From contig WNNJ02003812.1 in assembly GCA_012934845.2 (NCBI GenBank), positions 186,001-250,000 on the forward strand: a stretch of DNA of 64,000 nucleotides. The letters run 5' to 3'. How positions within the stretch are numbered: position 1 is the stretch's first letter; every line of letters begins with the position of its first letter. The notes below the pieces were generated by a model. That model was not told where the DNA came from, did not search any database, and saw only the letters and a program-made list of their open reading frames with translations. A program made the position numbers and the translations under genes. Positions 1 through 10,104 of this stretch are shown here, in pieces. Source of the DNA: Pomphorhynchus laevis. Taxonomy: Eukaryota; Acanthocephala; Palaeacanthocephala; Echinorhynchida; Pomphorhynchidae.

Positions 1-1000
1 ATTTTCTAAATTGAACATCGATCATTAGCAATTAGGAAATCAATTTTACATTGGAAAAGTGAGCTACGAATATAGGTATTAATATGATTGGATAAATTTC
101 AAAGATTGATATGAACGACGTGATCGCATAGCACATGAACTTATTTCCTAAACAATTTAATAAATTTCTAGTTTAAACACATTCATTTATACCTGACAAG
201 AATAGGTAAACGGATAATACAAGTAGCAAATTATGAACCGATCCAGTTGACAAGACGCAGCAACTGATGATTGTGCATGGATTGAATAAATAACTGTGAA
301 CACAAGATTTATTAGTAATACTATTGTATATTTGTAAAATATAGTCCCATATAAAATCTAAACTTGTAAAGCTTAGCATATAAATTCATGTGCTTTAACT
401 TTTGACTTTAAAACTGTGAATTTACAACCCATTATTGTGATTCAACTTTTTATAATTCAACTTTAATGTAAAGTGATAATTTACTTAAACTATAAATCAT
501 AATTATGATCACAAATTATAAATTAGATTATAACTTAAATTATAATCTAATTGAAAATGCTATTTATAAGTTAAAATATAACAAAATAAATAATTAACTT
601 AAAATATTAAATTAATTATAATAATTAGATAATAATAAATTAATAATTAAAAATATTGATAAAAATATAAATGATTAATAATAAATAAAGTAATAATTAA
701 TTAATAATTAATTGATTAATAATATTAATAATACAAAATAATTAAAAATATTTAGTATTATTAATTTTAATATTTCAGCCATCACTAGGATAAATAACGT
801 ATGAAATGGAAAAATGTTAATTGTTCATATAAGAAACCGGTAAACACATAAAGTTCATGTGGTGTTTGTTTATTATACGGTTGAGATTATTGTTTGGTAT
901 TGATGATGCTGTCGATGCTTCATAATTTTAAGAAAATACAGTTTAGTTGAAGAGACTAAACGTTGATAATCGCCTAATACAAAGTTCACTTTGCGTGTAC
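1..1000. other. AT-rich stretch without a supported gene
   Basis: The stretch is dominated by A/T runs, with long TAAT-type low complexity around 470-770. The only ORF (minus, 173-379) is a short hydrophobic frame with no recognisable motif. I see no exon with convincing splice sites and no transposon motif here. Confidence 0.5.
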
Positions 1001-1490
1001 TAAAATAAATAAGTTATACAAATACACGAATTAATCAGATCAGATAACTGAGTCTACGTATTTTATACTATAAATAAAAATAATTATAAATAAAATAATT
1101 AAATGATAAATAAATAATTAAATAATAAACAAATTATTATAATATAATTATAATTACTAATTAATATATAGAATAAATCAATTTATACTATATATAAATC
1201 AAAAATAAAGATAAATAATAAATAATAAATAATTATAAATGATTTTAAACAATTTATATTTATATAACGAAAAAAATTATTATTAAAATTTAAAAAAAGA
1301 ACAATTTTTATGAATTGACTACTAAATAATGTACGATGTATTAAGGAATATGAAGTACTAAGGAATATAATGTATTAAGGAATATAATGTACAATGTAAA
1401 GAGTATATAGGTCATCATGATGAACTGCTATGTTTTTAGGTTTCGGCTTCTATTCCTCGACAAAAGACAGCAGCAAGTCGACCCAACATT
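1000..1490 (-). mobile_element. Decayed 3' module of the Penelope-like element
   Basis: On the minus strand this matches the 3' module that follows the Penelope-like RT at 7.6-8.2 kb. It contains GTCGAGGA, then CCGAAACC, then CATAGCAG and ATGATGACC, and near 1048 the shared motif GAGTCTACGTATTT. The copy is diverged, with an inserted tandem run of a short AAGGAATATAATGTATT-like unit at 1335-1400. No coding part is present. The boundaries are approximate. Confidence 0.6.
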
Positions 1491-1921
1491 GAACAATCAT
1501 ATAATATATAGCTTTTGATCTAATGATTTTAAGTCATGATGAATCATTGTAATGACGAACGGCATTCGTCATTCTTTCGCGTCTGGCTTACATGTTTTAC
1601 ATTAAATTAGTGGTATAATTAAGTATCCTTCACAATTTTTAATCAGAACTTAAAGAATAATTCCTATAATACATCTCCAGTAACCAAATTACTCAGTTGT
1701 ATCAGAATAATCAAGCAATTTTTGTAATGGAAATTTTTTCCTGACATACACATATTTTAACGATTTGAGCAAAACATATGTAATTTATGTAATAAATGTG
1801 TAATATTGGATCATTTAAAATATCAGTTGCAACAGTTATATTGTAATATTTTATATAATATATAATATTATAATATTTTAATATAATATTGTATTACTAA
1901 TATATTAGTAATATAATAGTA

Positions 1922-2605
1922 TTAATAAATTGTTAAATCCGAAAATATATAATTTATGTAATATGTAATATTGCATCATTTAAATGCGCAACACCGCCAA
2001 GGCCGGTACCGACCGAGCTGAAAAATGAGGAGGGTTGGTGACAGAGGGGCATTCGACTGTAAAAATACCGCTCCAAACCCTTAACACAATGAGTCAAAAC
2101 CAAAAAGCAAACTCGGCTAGGGCGTTCCACGGAAGGGACGCGCAGATATCCCACTTGGTCACTGTGAAGAAGTCAAAGAAAGAGCGAAAAGTAGATTGGA
2201 AACATTAGCGGATCGAGTGCAGTGGAATGGACTCATTATAGTGTGTGACCTCGTTTATGGATAATCATAAAATAAGAACACCTTCTTAAATAGTAAATTA
2301 CAAGAGTCTTTTTAAACTTTTATAAATATGATATAATTGTATACAAAACAACCAATTTAACACTATAAATAATTGATATTATTACTATCGACAATTTTTA
2401 TTATCAAGAATTTCATATTACTTACTATCGACAATTCTTACTGCATGGGGTTCGAAATAAATATCTTCATACACTGATTCGGCTCTACTACAATTGACTA
2501 GATATCCACACAATAGGATATCTATTAATAAATTGTTAAATCCGAAAATATATAATTTATGTAATAAATATGTAATATTGCATCATTTAAATGCGCAACA
2601 CTGCC
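1922..2605. repeat. Pair of ~75-bp direct repeats flanking a GC-richer insert
   Basis: A block starting AATAAATTGTTAAATCCG and ending ATTTAAATGCGCAACAC occurs at about 1925-1995 and again at about 2527-2601, nearly identical. A weaker partial copy is near 1760-1820. The DNA between them (about 1996-2270) is clearly less AT-rich than its surroundings. It holds a minus-strand frame (1954-2154) that I do not recognise. The pattern could be a solo-repeat-flanked insertion or a segmental duplication. Confidence 0.55.
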
Positions 2606-2703
2606 AAAGTGTTGATATCCCTGTGTGGATATCCACTAGGTATTATATCTAGTGGATATCCACTGTGTGAATATCTAGCTAGGCAATTACAAGTTAGACA
2701 ATT

Positions 2704-2753
2704 AATGATTTAGTGCGTTATAAGCGTCAATGATTTAGTGCGTTATAAGCGTC
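2704..2753. repeat. 25-bp unit repeated twice
   Basis: Two exact head-to-tail copies of a 25-bp unit beginning AATGATTTAGTGCG occupy 2704-2728 and 2729-2753. Just upstream (about 2630-2690) is a region of repeated GGATATCCAC/GTGGATATCC words with partial dyad symmetry. Confidence 0.8.
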
Positions 2754-2759
2754 GTAAAG

Positions 2760-4040
2760 AAATAAAAAGTTGTATCCCTTGTGTGAATTCCTACTAAGCA
2801 ATTTTATCGGCACGCGAAAGTAAAATTAACAGAATTAAATTATTAACTCTAAATTTATTATTATTTAATTATTAATAATTATCATAGTTAATCATTATAT
2901 ATAATTACAATTAAAAATTATAATTTAATATTTTCTAGATTTATTTTTAGACTTACTTCTAAAAATTAAATCATTAAAACATTTAATGAAATGTTTTAAT
3001 TAAAAAAATTCTAAAAAAATAAAAATTATTTTATTGTACTTTACAAATTGTATTCACACGAAATAATTGTATTCACTCTCATAAAACTAATCGATTGAAA
3101 TTTTTTTGACACATGGGCTAATAATTAGCAATCAATTTCGAAGAGATACAAATTCCTTGTTACAAAACGCAAAGGCCGCTCAACGCTAATCAGCAGTCTT
3201 ATTGGCTTAGATGGATGCGAAATTAAATGTAACACGAAACCACAGCACCTGTATAGCATCATTGTTTCTTCAGTTTTCACCTTGTTAACATGATTACTGT
3301 TATCCACAAGAAGCTAAACAGTTATTGTCGATTAACAATTCCGTAAAAGTTGTGAAAACATACTCTATCAATTTCAAGAAGAGAAAAAGACTTGCACAGT
3401 AGAAATGCTGTTACCAAATCAGTAAACTAAAAGTAAGAACATAAAATTTAGCAAATAATAAAGAAGGAGTAGAATAAAGAGATAATCCTGAGTTAACTAC
3501 ATTGTCACAAAGGGATATATCTTTATTTTATCAGCTATCCCAATAGAGGATATAATGACAGCTTGAGTTTTAAAATGCCCAGAGCGTTATAAAGCACGGC
3601 AGTGATAAACAAGTTGATTTTTTATAAATAAAATAAAAAATATTAGTTTTTTTATTTTAATAGCCCTTGCTAAGTGAAAAACTGTTGAAAAATGCAAGAA
3701 ATAATAATAATTAATAATTAATAATAATTAATTAATAAGTATATTTTAATGACTGACAAAAATCGTAAAAACTATCGAAATATCAAATTTTATATTTTTG
3801 TTTTGATAAAATTAATTTATTGGTTTTTGTCATTTTTTAAAAGAAATGGCTTTATTTTAAAAATTGATTTTTAAAAATATTGAAGTTTAGTTGTTCAAGC
3901 ATGATTTATTTTGGCATTTGATGTTTGACATTTTAAGGACAAGAAAGACATTTTAAGTCAAAAATGAAGAAATTTGGGTTTTCAACCAAATTTGCTTCAA
4001 TTTGCTTCTTGCTTCACAGTAAGCAAGTTGAAAAACATGC
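2760..4040. other. AT-rich stretch, no gene supported
   Basis: This is mostly A/T-rich noncoding sequence. A 60-codon minus-strand frame at 3125-3307 has a possible acceptor (ATACAG) before its last 40 codons, but no recognisable domain, so I do not call it a gene. Confidence 0.4.
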
Positions 4041-4049
4041 GTAAAGTGA

Positions 4050-4450
4050 CGTTCATTAAATAGTATGGCCTAAGCCTCAAATATTAAATGCTATGAATGG
4101 CACGACTTAAATGGAACGATCCGATAGCTCAAAATTCATTTTCTAAATAGCACGTACTAAATAGCGTTTCTTTACTATCACGCTCTAAACGACATGATTC
4201 AGATGGAACGCTCAGATAGCGCGTTCCAAATGGCACACATCAAATAATAGCACGCTATACATACCTCTCTTGATAGGATGCTCCAAAGCTTAAAATAACA
4301 CATTTTAAATGGTAAGCTCTAAATGGTATAGTCCAAATTAAAATAAGAAAGTTTCAAACGGCACGCTTCAAATCGCATGTTGTAGAAATGTTATCATTCA
4401 ATTGCATGATCCATATAATTCACTCCAAATAATCAGCTCTAAACGACTGA
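4050..4450. repeat. Degenerate short tandem repeat (AAATGGCACGCTCC-like)
   Basis: Words such as AAATGGCAC, AAATAGCACG, CGCTCTAAA, ACGCTCAGATAGC, GCTCCAAA and CACGCTTCAAAT recur about every 14-18 bases across roughly 400 bp. This indicates an old, diverged minisatellite rather than coding sequence. The unit length drifts, so copy number cannot be fixed by eye. Confidence 0.6.
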
Positions 4451-6200
4451 ACTAAATAATAGTCTACAATTTCTAAAGCTAGAAACTTGATAGAAATGCT
4501 TATCACATAATTAGATTTGGATATATAAAAATTATTTTGTAATAAATTCTTCACTTACTGTGAACACCAATAAGATATAATCCCCAAATACTCGATGAAG
4601 AACAGCAAATATTGAAAAAAGTTGAGGAGACTAAAAAGTCAATTTACTGCCAATATTTTGCAATCTTATTTACTTCTCGAATAAATGAACAGAAGCATTG
4701 ATTGAAAATGGTTTGATTAGATTTCAGTCCATCTAGTTTGCATCTTATCGTACACTCCAGGACTTATTTCATCGGTAAAAACAAAAACAAATAAAAACAT
4801 TGGGCTTTATGTATCAAATTTTCCTTGAATATAAAATCAGTGTCTGAGGTATTTAAAATCTCTGTAAAACAAAAGTTAATTGGCTCTGGTAATTAAAATC
4901 GTTTCTTGGGATGTTACTGATTGCTGGATTTGTACTTCGAATGAACATATTTTAAAATACTAATCGATATGTAATATTTAAAAACGGTCAATGATGTACG
5001 GCAATGTTGTTGGTTGTAAATATAAATACATTTACCTGTTTGAAAAGAATTTACGAAGCTATATTCGAATTAATATTGCATTTTATAAATGCTATAGAAG
5101 CTGTAAACGTCATATCGATTTGCCTATATCAGAAAATTATGTTAAGCGAGTTGCTAATATAATTCCTGGTGAAATTATCACCAGACAAAAGGAAGTCAAA
5201 AGAGGCTGTTAATCCTCTATTGGTTGTCAATCCTATATCTTGTAGTACTGGATCAACAAAGTATAAAAATAAAATCGATTAAAAATAATTTAAAAATCAT
5301 ATAACGAATGGTCAGCTTATCACCAAAGGGGGTTCTGTTGTGAAACAGCAGATAATCGTATAAAATAAAAAATATAAATAATTTATAATCGTATATAAAT
5401 TTAATATAATCGTATATCATTTATACTCGTATATACTATTTATTAATATAAATATTTATGGAGTACGTTGTATTTATTAGTGAAGAATATAAACCCAGTA
5501 CGCGACGTGCTTGCGTTCATGCAACAAGAGGAAAGGAGACTTAACTTTTGTGTGCGCATAACTCACAACATGTACTCAGAATATGCAGCTTTTGTTGAAT
5601 AACTCTAGGCTGTATATCAATAATATCGATAAATAGTAATTTTGTAGATGATTTTCTTGTTCTACTAGCCGACTTTAACGCCTCCCCTCATTTTGTATTT
5701 TATTAAGAAAATGTATGCATTAATAATGTAAACGGACGAAGATCATCCATTGGAGATCATTCTATAGCAAGCATTTTCATTGTTATTTAATTAAATTGAT
5801 TTAATTCAAACTCTTTTCAATTTATATAGTAATAAACCTATTCTTTTGTTAATTATAGAGTAATTGATTTTCATGATGAACTTTTTATATTAAGTGATAT
5901 CGGATTGTGCTACTTTATATAACAGAGGTGCCCAATGCACAATATACGAAATATACGAAATATCTGTATCAACATACGAAATATCTGTATCGATAAAAAG
6001 GTATCTGCTATCTATTCATAAATTATTATATTATTCCATATTTATTATTAAGACTATATTAATTATTATTTAATATATAATTTGTGACGGTGTCTTACTC
6101 AATTGAGAAAACTTTCAATTAAAAGTTTTAATTAATGCACATTCTACGCTCGCAAAACACATCTGTTTTATGTTTAATATTGTCTTGTTTATATTGCCAA
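4451..6200. other. AT-rich stretch with a small unassigned ORF
   Basis: The plus-strand ORF at 4991-5212 (73 codons, rich in Lys, Tyr and Ile) has no motif I recognise and may be chance. Near 5640-5695 a short plus-strand frame reads LVLLADFNASPHF, which recalls the GDFN motif of LINE endonucleases, but it is too short to classify. The remainder is noncoding by inspection. Confidence 0.35.
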
Positions 6201-6204
6201 CATT

Positions 6205-7135
6205 ACATAATGTTATATTATGAAAAGAAAAATATTAGCTATTAATATCAAATTTAAAAATATATCAAATTTAAAATTTTATGTATTCACTTTGACGTAA
6301 ACTACTTTTCTGAGTATGAGGTGTATTTGAGGTATAAGCATAAATTAAAACTATTAAACATCTTAATTATATTTAGATTATAGAAGGTAATAGTAGCCCA
6401 ATTAGAGAATTTGTTCATAACTATGTAAAAACTAAATCTAAACAATAAATCTAAACGTAATGGTTTATTATGAAAAGAATAAAATTAGCTATTAATATCA
6501 AATTTAAAGAAGATATTAAAGAAGCGTTAGTAAAATTAATTAACCTTATTTTCGGAAAAAGATATACATATATATGTTATAATAATTATAACGTCTATCT
6601 AACAAAAATTAAACCATCAAATAAATATAAATATATGGATAAAATTGAATTAATAGAATCCTTAAATATTTTGATAAATCAAAATTATTTAAAAGTAGGG
6701 ACATCTATATTTAGACAAGTAAAAGGTGTTCCAATGGGTAGTAATAGTAGCCCAATTATAGCTGACTTGTTTTTAAGCTTTATAGAATATGAATATGTTC
6801 ATAACTGTGTAAAAACTAAATCTAAACAATATAAATATATGAAATATATATTTCGATACATTGATGATATATGTGTATTTAATTCCAATAATTTTTATTT
6901 AATTAGTGAACAAATTTATCAAGGTAGCGTCATTCTTAATACAACCAATATTAATGAAAAGAAGGTGTATATCTAGATATAAACATTAAGTTAACATTAA
7001 CTAAAACTACTATTAATTTATATCGTAAAGATGACATATTTAAATTTACAAGAAACATTTTTTTTGCATGAGCATTCATGCATACCATATAATATTAAAT
7101 ATAAAACATTAAATAATAAAATATTAATATTAAAA
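6205..7135 (+). pseudogene. Penelope-like element reverse transcriptase, copy 1 (broken)
   Basis: A 168-codon frame (6470-6976) encodes an RT core. Residues about 86-102 carry GVPMGSNSSPIIADLFL, the motif-B-like segment, and about 130-133 carry YIDD, the catalytic motif. This combination is typical of metazoan Penelope-like RTs and unlike LINE (QGSVLGP, YADD) or Gypsy (YLDDI) patterns. The frame stops after EKKVYI. The following bases continue in another frame with YRKDD and FTRN, the expected downstream RT segment, so a frameshift broke it. The N-terminal RT region and any GIY-YIG endonuclease are absent. An upstream repeat of the start segment (ATTAGCTATTAATATC near 6235) shows a third partial copy. 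AT-rich codon use matches the surroundings. The Penelope assignment is from motif recognition only. Confidence 0.7.
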
Positions 7136-7139
7136 TATT

Positions 7140-7590
7140 AGAATAAAAAATAAATCTAAACAATAAATCTAAACGTAATGGTTTATTATGAAAAGAATAA
7201 AATTAGCTATTAATATCAAATTTAAAATTAAATGCAATTTTATATAACTATAATAATTTCGAAAAATTCATCACGTAGCCTTATTCTTAATAAATCTAAT
7301 ATTGATGATAAAGAAGGTGTATATTTAAATATGAACATTAAATTAACATCAATTAAAGCTACTTTTAATTTATATCGTAAAGATGACATATCTAAATTTA
7401 CAAGAAATATATTATTGAATGAGCATTCATGCAAAAATATTTAAATAATTTAATAGATACATATTTTAAACTAGGTTACTATAAAAATAACATCAAGCAG
7501 AAAATAGTAAAATATATAAATCAACACAATAATATAAAGAATAAATTTAAACTCTCAAGTGCCAAATTTTTATGGATGGATAACAAATAA
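7140..7590 (+). pseudogene. Penelope-like RT, copy 2 (5'-truncated, C-terminal part)
   Basis: The 5' junction repeats the first ~45 bases of copy 1 (TATGAAAAGAATAAAATTAG at 7188), then jumps directly to the RT C-terminal region: YLNMNIKL, YRKDDISKFTRN and NEHSC in the frame 7232-7444. After a frame change comes DTYFKLGYYKNN, KQKIVKYINQHN and finally FLWMDNK with a stop at about 7590. This C-terminus also occurs at 33.9 kb, so FLWMDNK-stop appears to be the natural end of the protein. Copies 1 and 2 lie head to tail, with copy 2 missing the catalytic core. Tandem, partly truncated copies are a known habit of Penelope-like elements. Confidence 0.65.
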
Positions 7591-8160
7591 TATACTTTGT
7601 ACTTTTTACATATTTTTATACCTTGTATTAGAATAAGATACTAGATAGTTTTATCGGAGGAAATACATCATTAGCATTATTTGGTCCGCTGTAATGATAT
7701 AAACTTTCCTCAAAATCATTTAAATAATTACATAGATGCTTATTTTAAACTAGGTTACAATAAAAAGACCATCAAGCAGAAAATAGTAAAATATATAAAT
7801 CAACAAAATGGAATAAGTCATTAGCATGTATTTGGTCCAACTGCTATGTTGGGTAGAGGAGTTAGGGGCTGAAACCTGATAGCATAGCAGTTCCTCCTGA
7901 TGACCTCTAATTCTTATTCTGATACAACGTCTGTTATTTATAAGTCAATTCATAATAATTGACATTTATTATAAATTTCAATTTTTTTATTTAAAATAGA
8001 TAGAGGCCGAAACCTGATATCATGCAGTTTCTCCTTATGACCTTTAATTCTTATTATTATACATAGTCTGTTATTTATTAGTCAATTCAAAACATTTTTA
8101 TTTTATTTAGCATTATTTTTAATATATAAATAATATAAAATAAGTAGACTCAGTTGGCAG
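7591..8160 (+). mobile_element. Penelope-like 3' modules in tandem
   Basis: Immediately after the RT stop, the 3' untranslated module begins (GTTTTATCGGAGGAAATACATC near 7648). At about 7725-7810 the RT C-terminal coding segment restarts, and it is followed by a second, fuller module (7830-7960) with CTGCTATG, GGGTAGAGGAG, CTGAAACC, CATAGCAG, CTGATGACCTC and GTTATTTATAAGTCAATTC. A third partial module occupies 7995-8095, and the shared GTAGACTCAGTTG end is at about 8145. These modules define the 3' end of the family and link the noncoding copies elsewhere to the RT. Coordinates are approximate. Confidence 0.65.
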
Positions 8161-8357
8161 ATTTGATCAAAGACCAATATTTTCGATGGTATATAATGTC
8201 AATATATAAAATGTGTCTTATCTGTATCGAACAAATTTTTATGCTAAATAAATAATCTTATTGTATAAAATATTCTGATTTGTACGATTAAATTTTAACA
8301 CGAATTAAAATTTTCAGAAAAAAAAACATAATATAAAATATAAATTAGCAAACTTAC

Positions 8358-8492
8358 CATTCGACCAGTCTGTAATCTCAGTAATGAAGAAGGGATAATT
8401 TTTACCGAATGAAATCACATCGGGGCAACAATTGTAAACTATCGTTCTTACGACTAAAGCCAGTGTGCTCATACTCAAATAATTCAGCATAT
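8358..8492 (-). CDS. Candidate internal exon of an unidentified gene
   Basis: On the minus strand a 135-bp block is bounded by a good acceptor (TTTTTAG before ATATGCTG) and a strong donor (AATG then GTAAGTTT). One frame is open throughout: about 45 codons containing LSMSTLALVVRTIVYNCCPD and ending FFITEITDWSN. Its base composition is less AT-rich than the flanks. These features together look like a true coding exon, entering in phase 2 and leaving after one base of a codon. I do not recognise the protein; the first half is hydrophobic and could be a membrane segment. No partner exon was found confidently nearby. It could be an isolated exon of a gene spread over large introns, or a decayed relic. 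Confidence 0.4.
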
Positions 8493-9005
8493 CTAAAAAT
8501 TCAAAAGTGCCTTTTTAGTCATTATTCAATACTTTTATTAGTTTGATTAAATTAATAATTATGAAAGGGAATAATACAAGTCGTAGCTCCTTATCAATCT
8601 GTTCAGTTTAAGGTCTATAATTTGATCACCTAATTTATTCGAAAAGGTTTTCCGAGCTATCTGAAAGATTTGGAAAGTAGAACATTTTTGCTAAGGTAGT
8701 ACTGAAAATTCGATTATTAGTCAAATGATTTGCTGTGGCTTGATATGGAAAGCGAAAATTATATATTTTCAAACTGGTATCATTACAAAAAAGTTATGGT
8801 TAATTGCTACTTGGCAAAATGCAACTCTGATTTAATGAAAAATACTATTTTATTTTTTCAATATAAATGCTAGCGGAATAAGGGAAGCAAGCTAGTCATG
8901 TATTACTTAATTTTTCTAGCTAAAAGAGTTTAATAAATTATATATTATCAATGGCTAAATGTCCAGGATGAATTTACTTGTTGAGCATTCATGGATAAAA
9001 AACAG

Positions 9006-9127
9006 TGGATGATAAATTTGATGGATTTTATTTGTTCTCGGATGTATGTGCTTATCCAACGATCGATTCTCTAATTGAAGATCGAATCACAGTGAATACT
9101 TTTGGAGAACTTTATGAAGCAACATAA
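9006..9127 (+). CDS. Possible terminal exon, unidentified (weak)
   Basis: After an AAAAAACAG acceptor-like site the frame reads about 39 codons (including FDGFYLFSDVCAYPT and NTFGELYEAT) to a TAA at 9125-9127. The residue pattern looks protein-like and the composition is locally less AT-rich, but there is no recognisable domain and no upstream exon. It may be a fragment of a decayed transposon or host gene. Confidence 0.22.
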
Positions 9128-9129
9128 CA

Positions 9130-9890
9130 AAATCAAAAGAACATAATGTAATTTAGCGAAATATTCACATAAAATCAAGGGATACATTTAAATAACCGAT
9201 AAAAACAAAATTATTAAAGAATCTACAAGTAAATGTTTCGAAATATGATTTATTTTACCAAAAGCGGATAAAAGAGAGAATTGAAAGACAGCAATTATGT
9301 TAATAATATATTTTTGTTAATCTTTCTTAATTGACAATAATGGATATGCGATAATAAATGTTTTTTAAATTCGAACACTAAGGTTTTATTCGGTAAATCT
9401 AAAGACACCACAAAGATAAATATACAGAAATAAAAGAATGATCATCACATTAACCCCCTCTCTGAGCATCTTTAGATAGATAGAAACATTTATTTGACGC
9501 AAGCATTTCCACTGATCACTATTAATGATATTTTAGTCATATGTTAGATGCTGATAGGTTCTGATTATTTGTTTGGTCGTTGATATCAGAAAATGAAGTG
9601 AGTTTGCGAGTTAATAGGTTCATGTTGTCGGTAGTATGAATTAATGCGTGATTTCTATTGCTATGAATTAACTTTTTGTACAACCGGATCATATATACTA
9701 ACATTTCCTTAACGTAAAAGGACTGTTCCTTTATTTATGAGCCGACTTTGCAGTCACATAGAAAACTAAATAAATAAAGATTTTCTTAACAAAACAACCA
9801 CTAACTATTTAGAAAAGCATAACAAGTTAGAAAAATAGAGATCGTAAAACGTATTTATTTCTTTTCTCTTTGTTCGTATTAGGACTTTAA
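9130..9890. other. AT-rich noncoding stretch
   Basis: No ORF, repeat or transposon motif is recognisable. The composition shifts abruptly to GC-richer at about 9900, where the family B LINE begins. Confidence 0.4.
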
Positions 9891-10104
9891 TTTAATTCAA
9901 TCTTCTACTACTTCTTCAAGCCTTATGGTCTCAGGTCCATAGGGATCTGAGCCCCCAGCCGCACCAGCGCGCCGCCTTCCGACTGAATCATTCGAGGTAT
10001 CTCACCTCCCTAAGAGTCCAGTCGAGGTGAACTATGGTCGGTAATCTCGAAATGAGGAGCTTGGTATGGTATCAAGTATCAAGTATACTTGACCATAGTA
10101 TCTG

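Noticed and set aside
3125-3307. Terminal exon of a minus-strand gene
   Set aside because: There is a possible acceptor and about 40 open codons, but no recognisable protein, no upstream exon and AT-rich flanks; the evidence is too weak.
6470-6976. Group II intron, mitochondrial or viral reverse transcriptase
   Set aside because: The GVPMGS...SPIIADLFL with YIDD combination and linkage to dispersed repeat modules fits Penelope-like elements. No maturase, intron structure or viral genes are nearby.
7835-7930. A conventional type I, II or III hammerhead ribozyme in the Penelope-like module
   Set aside because: Every core box and helix partner is present, but the order GUH - GAAA - CUGAUGA does not match any standard circular permutation, and no GAAA follows CUGAUGA within reach. 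It is reported only as a non-standard candidate.
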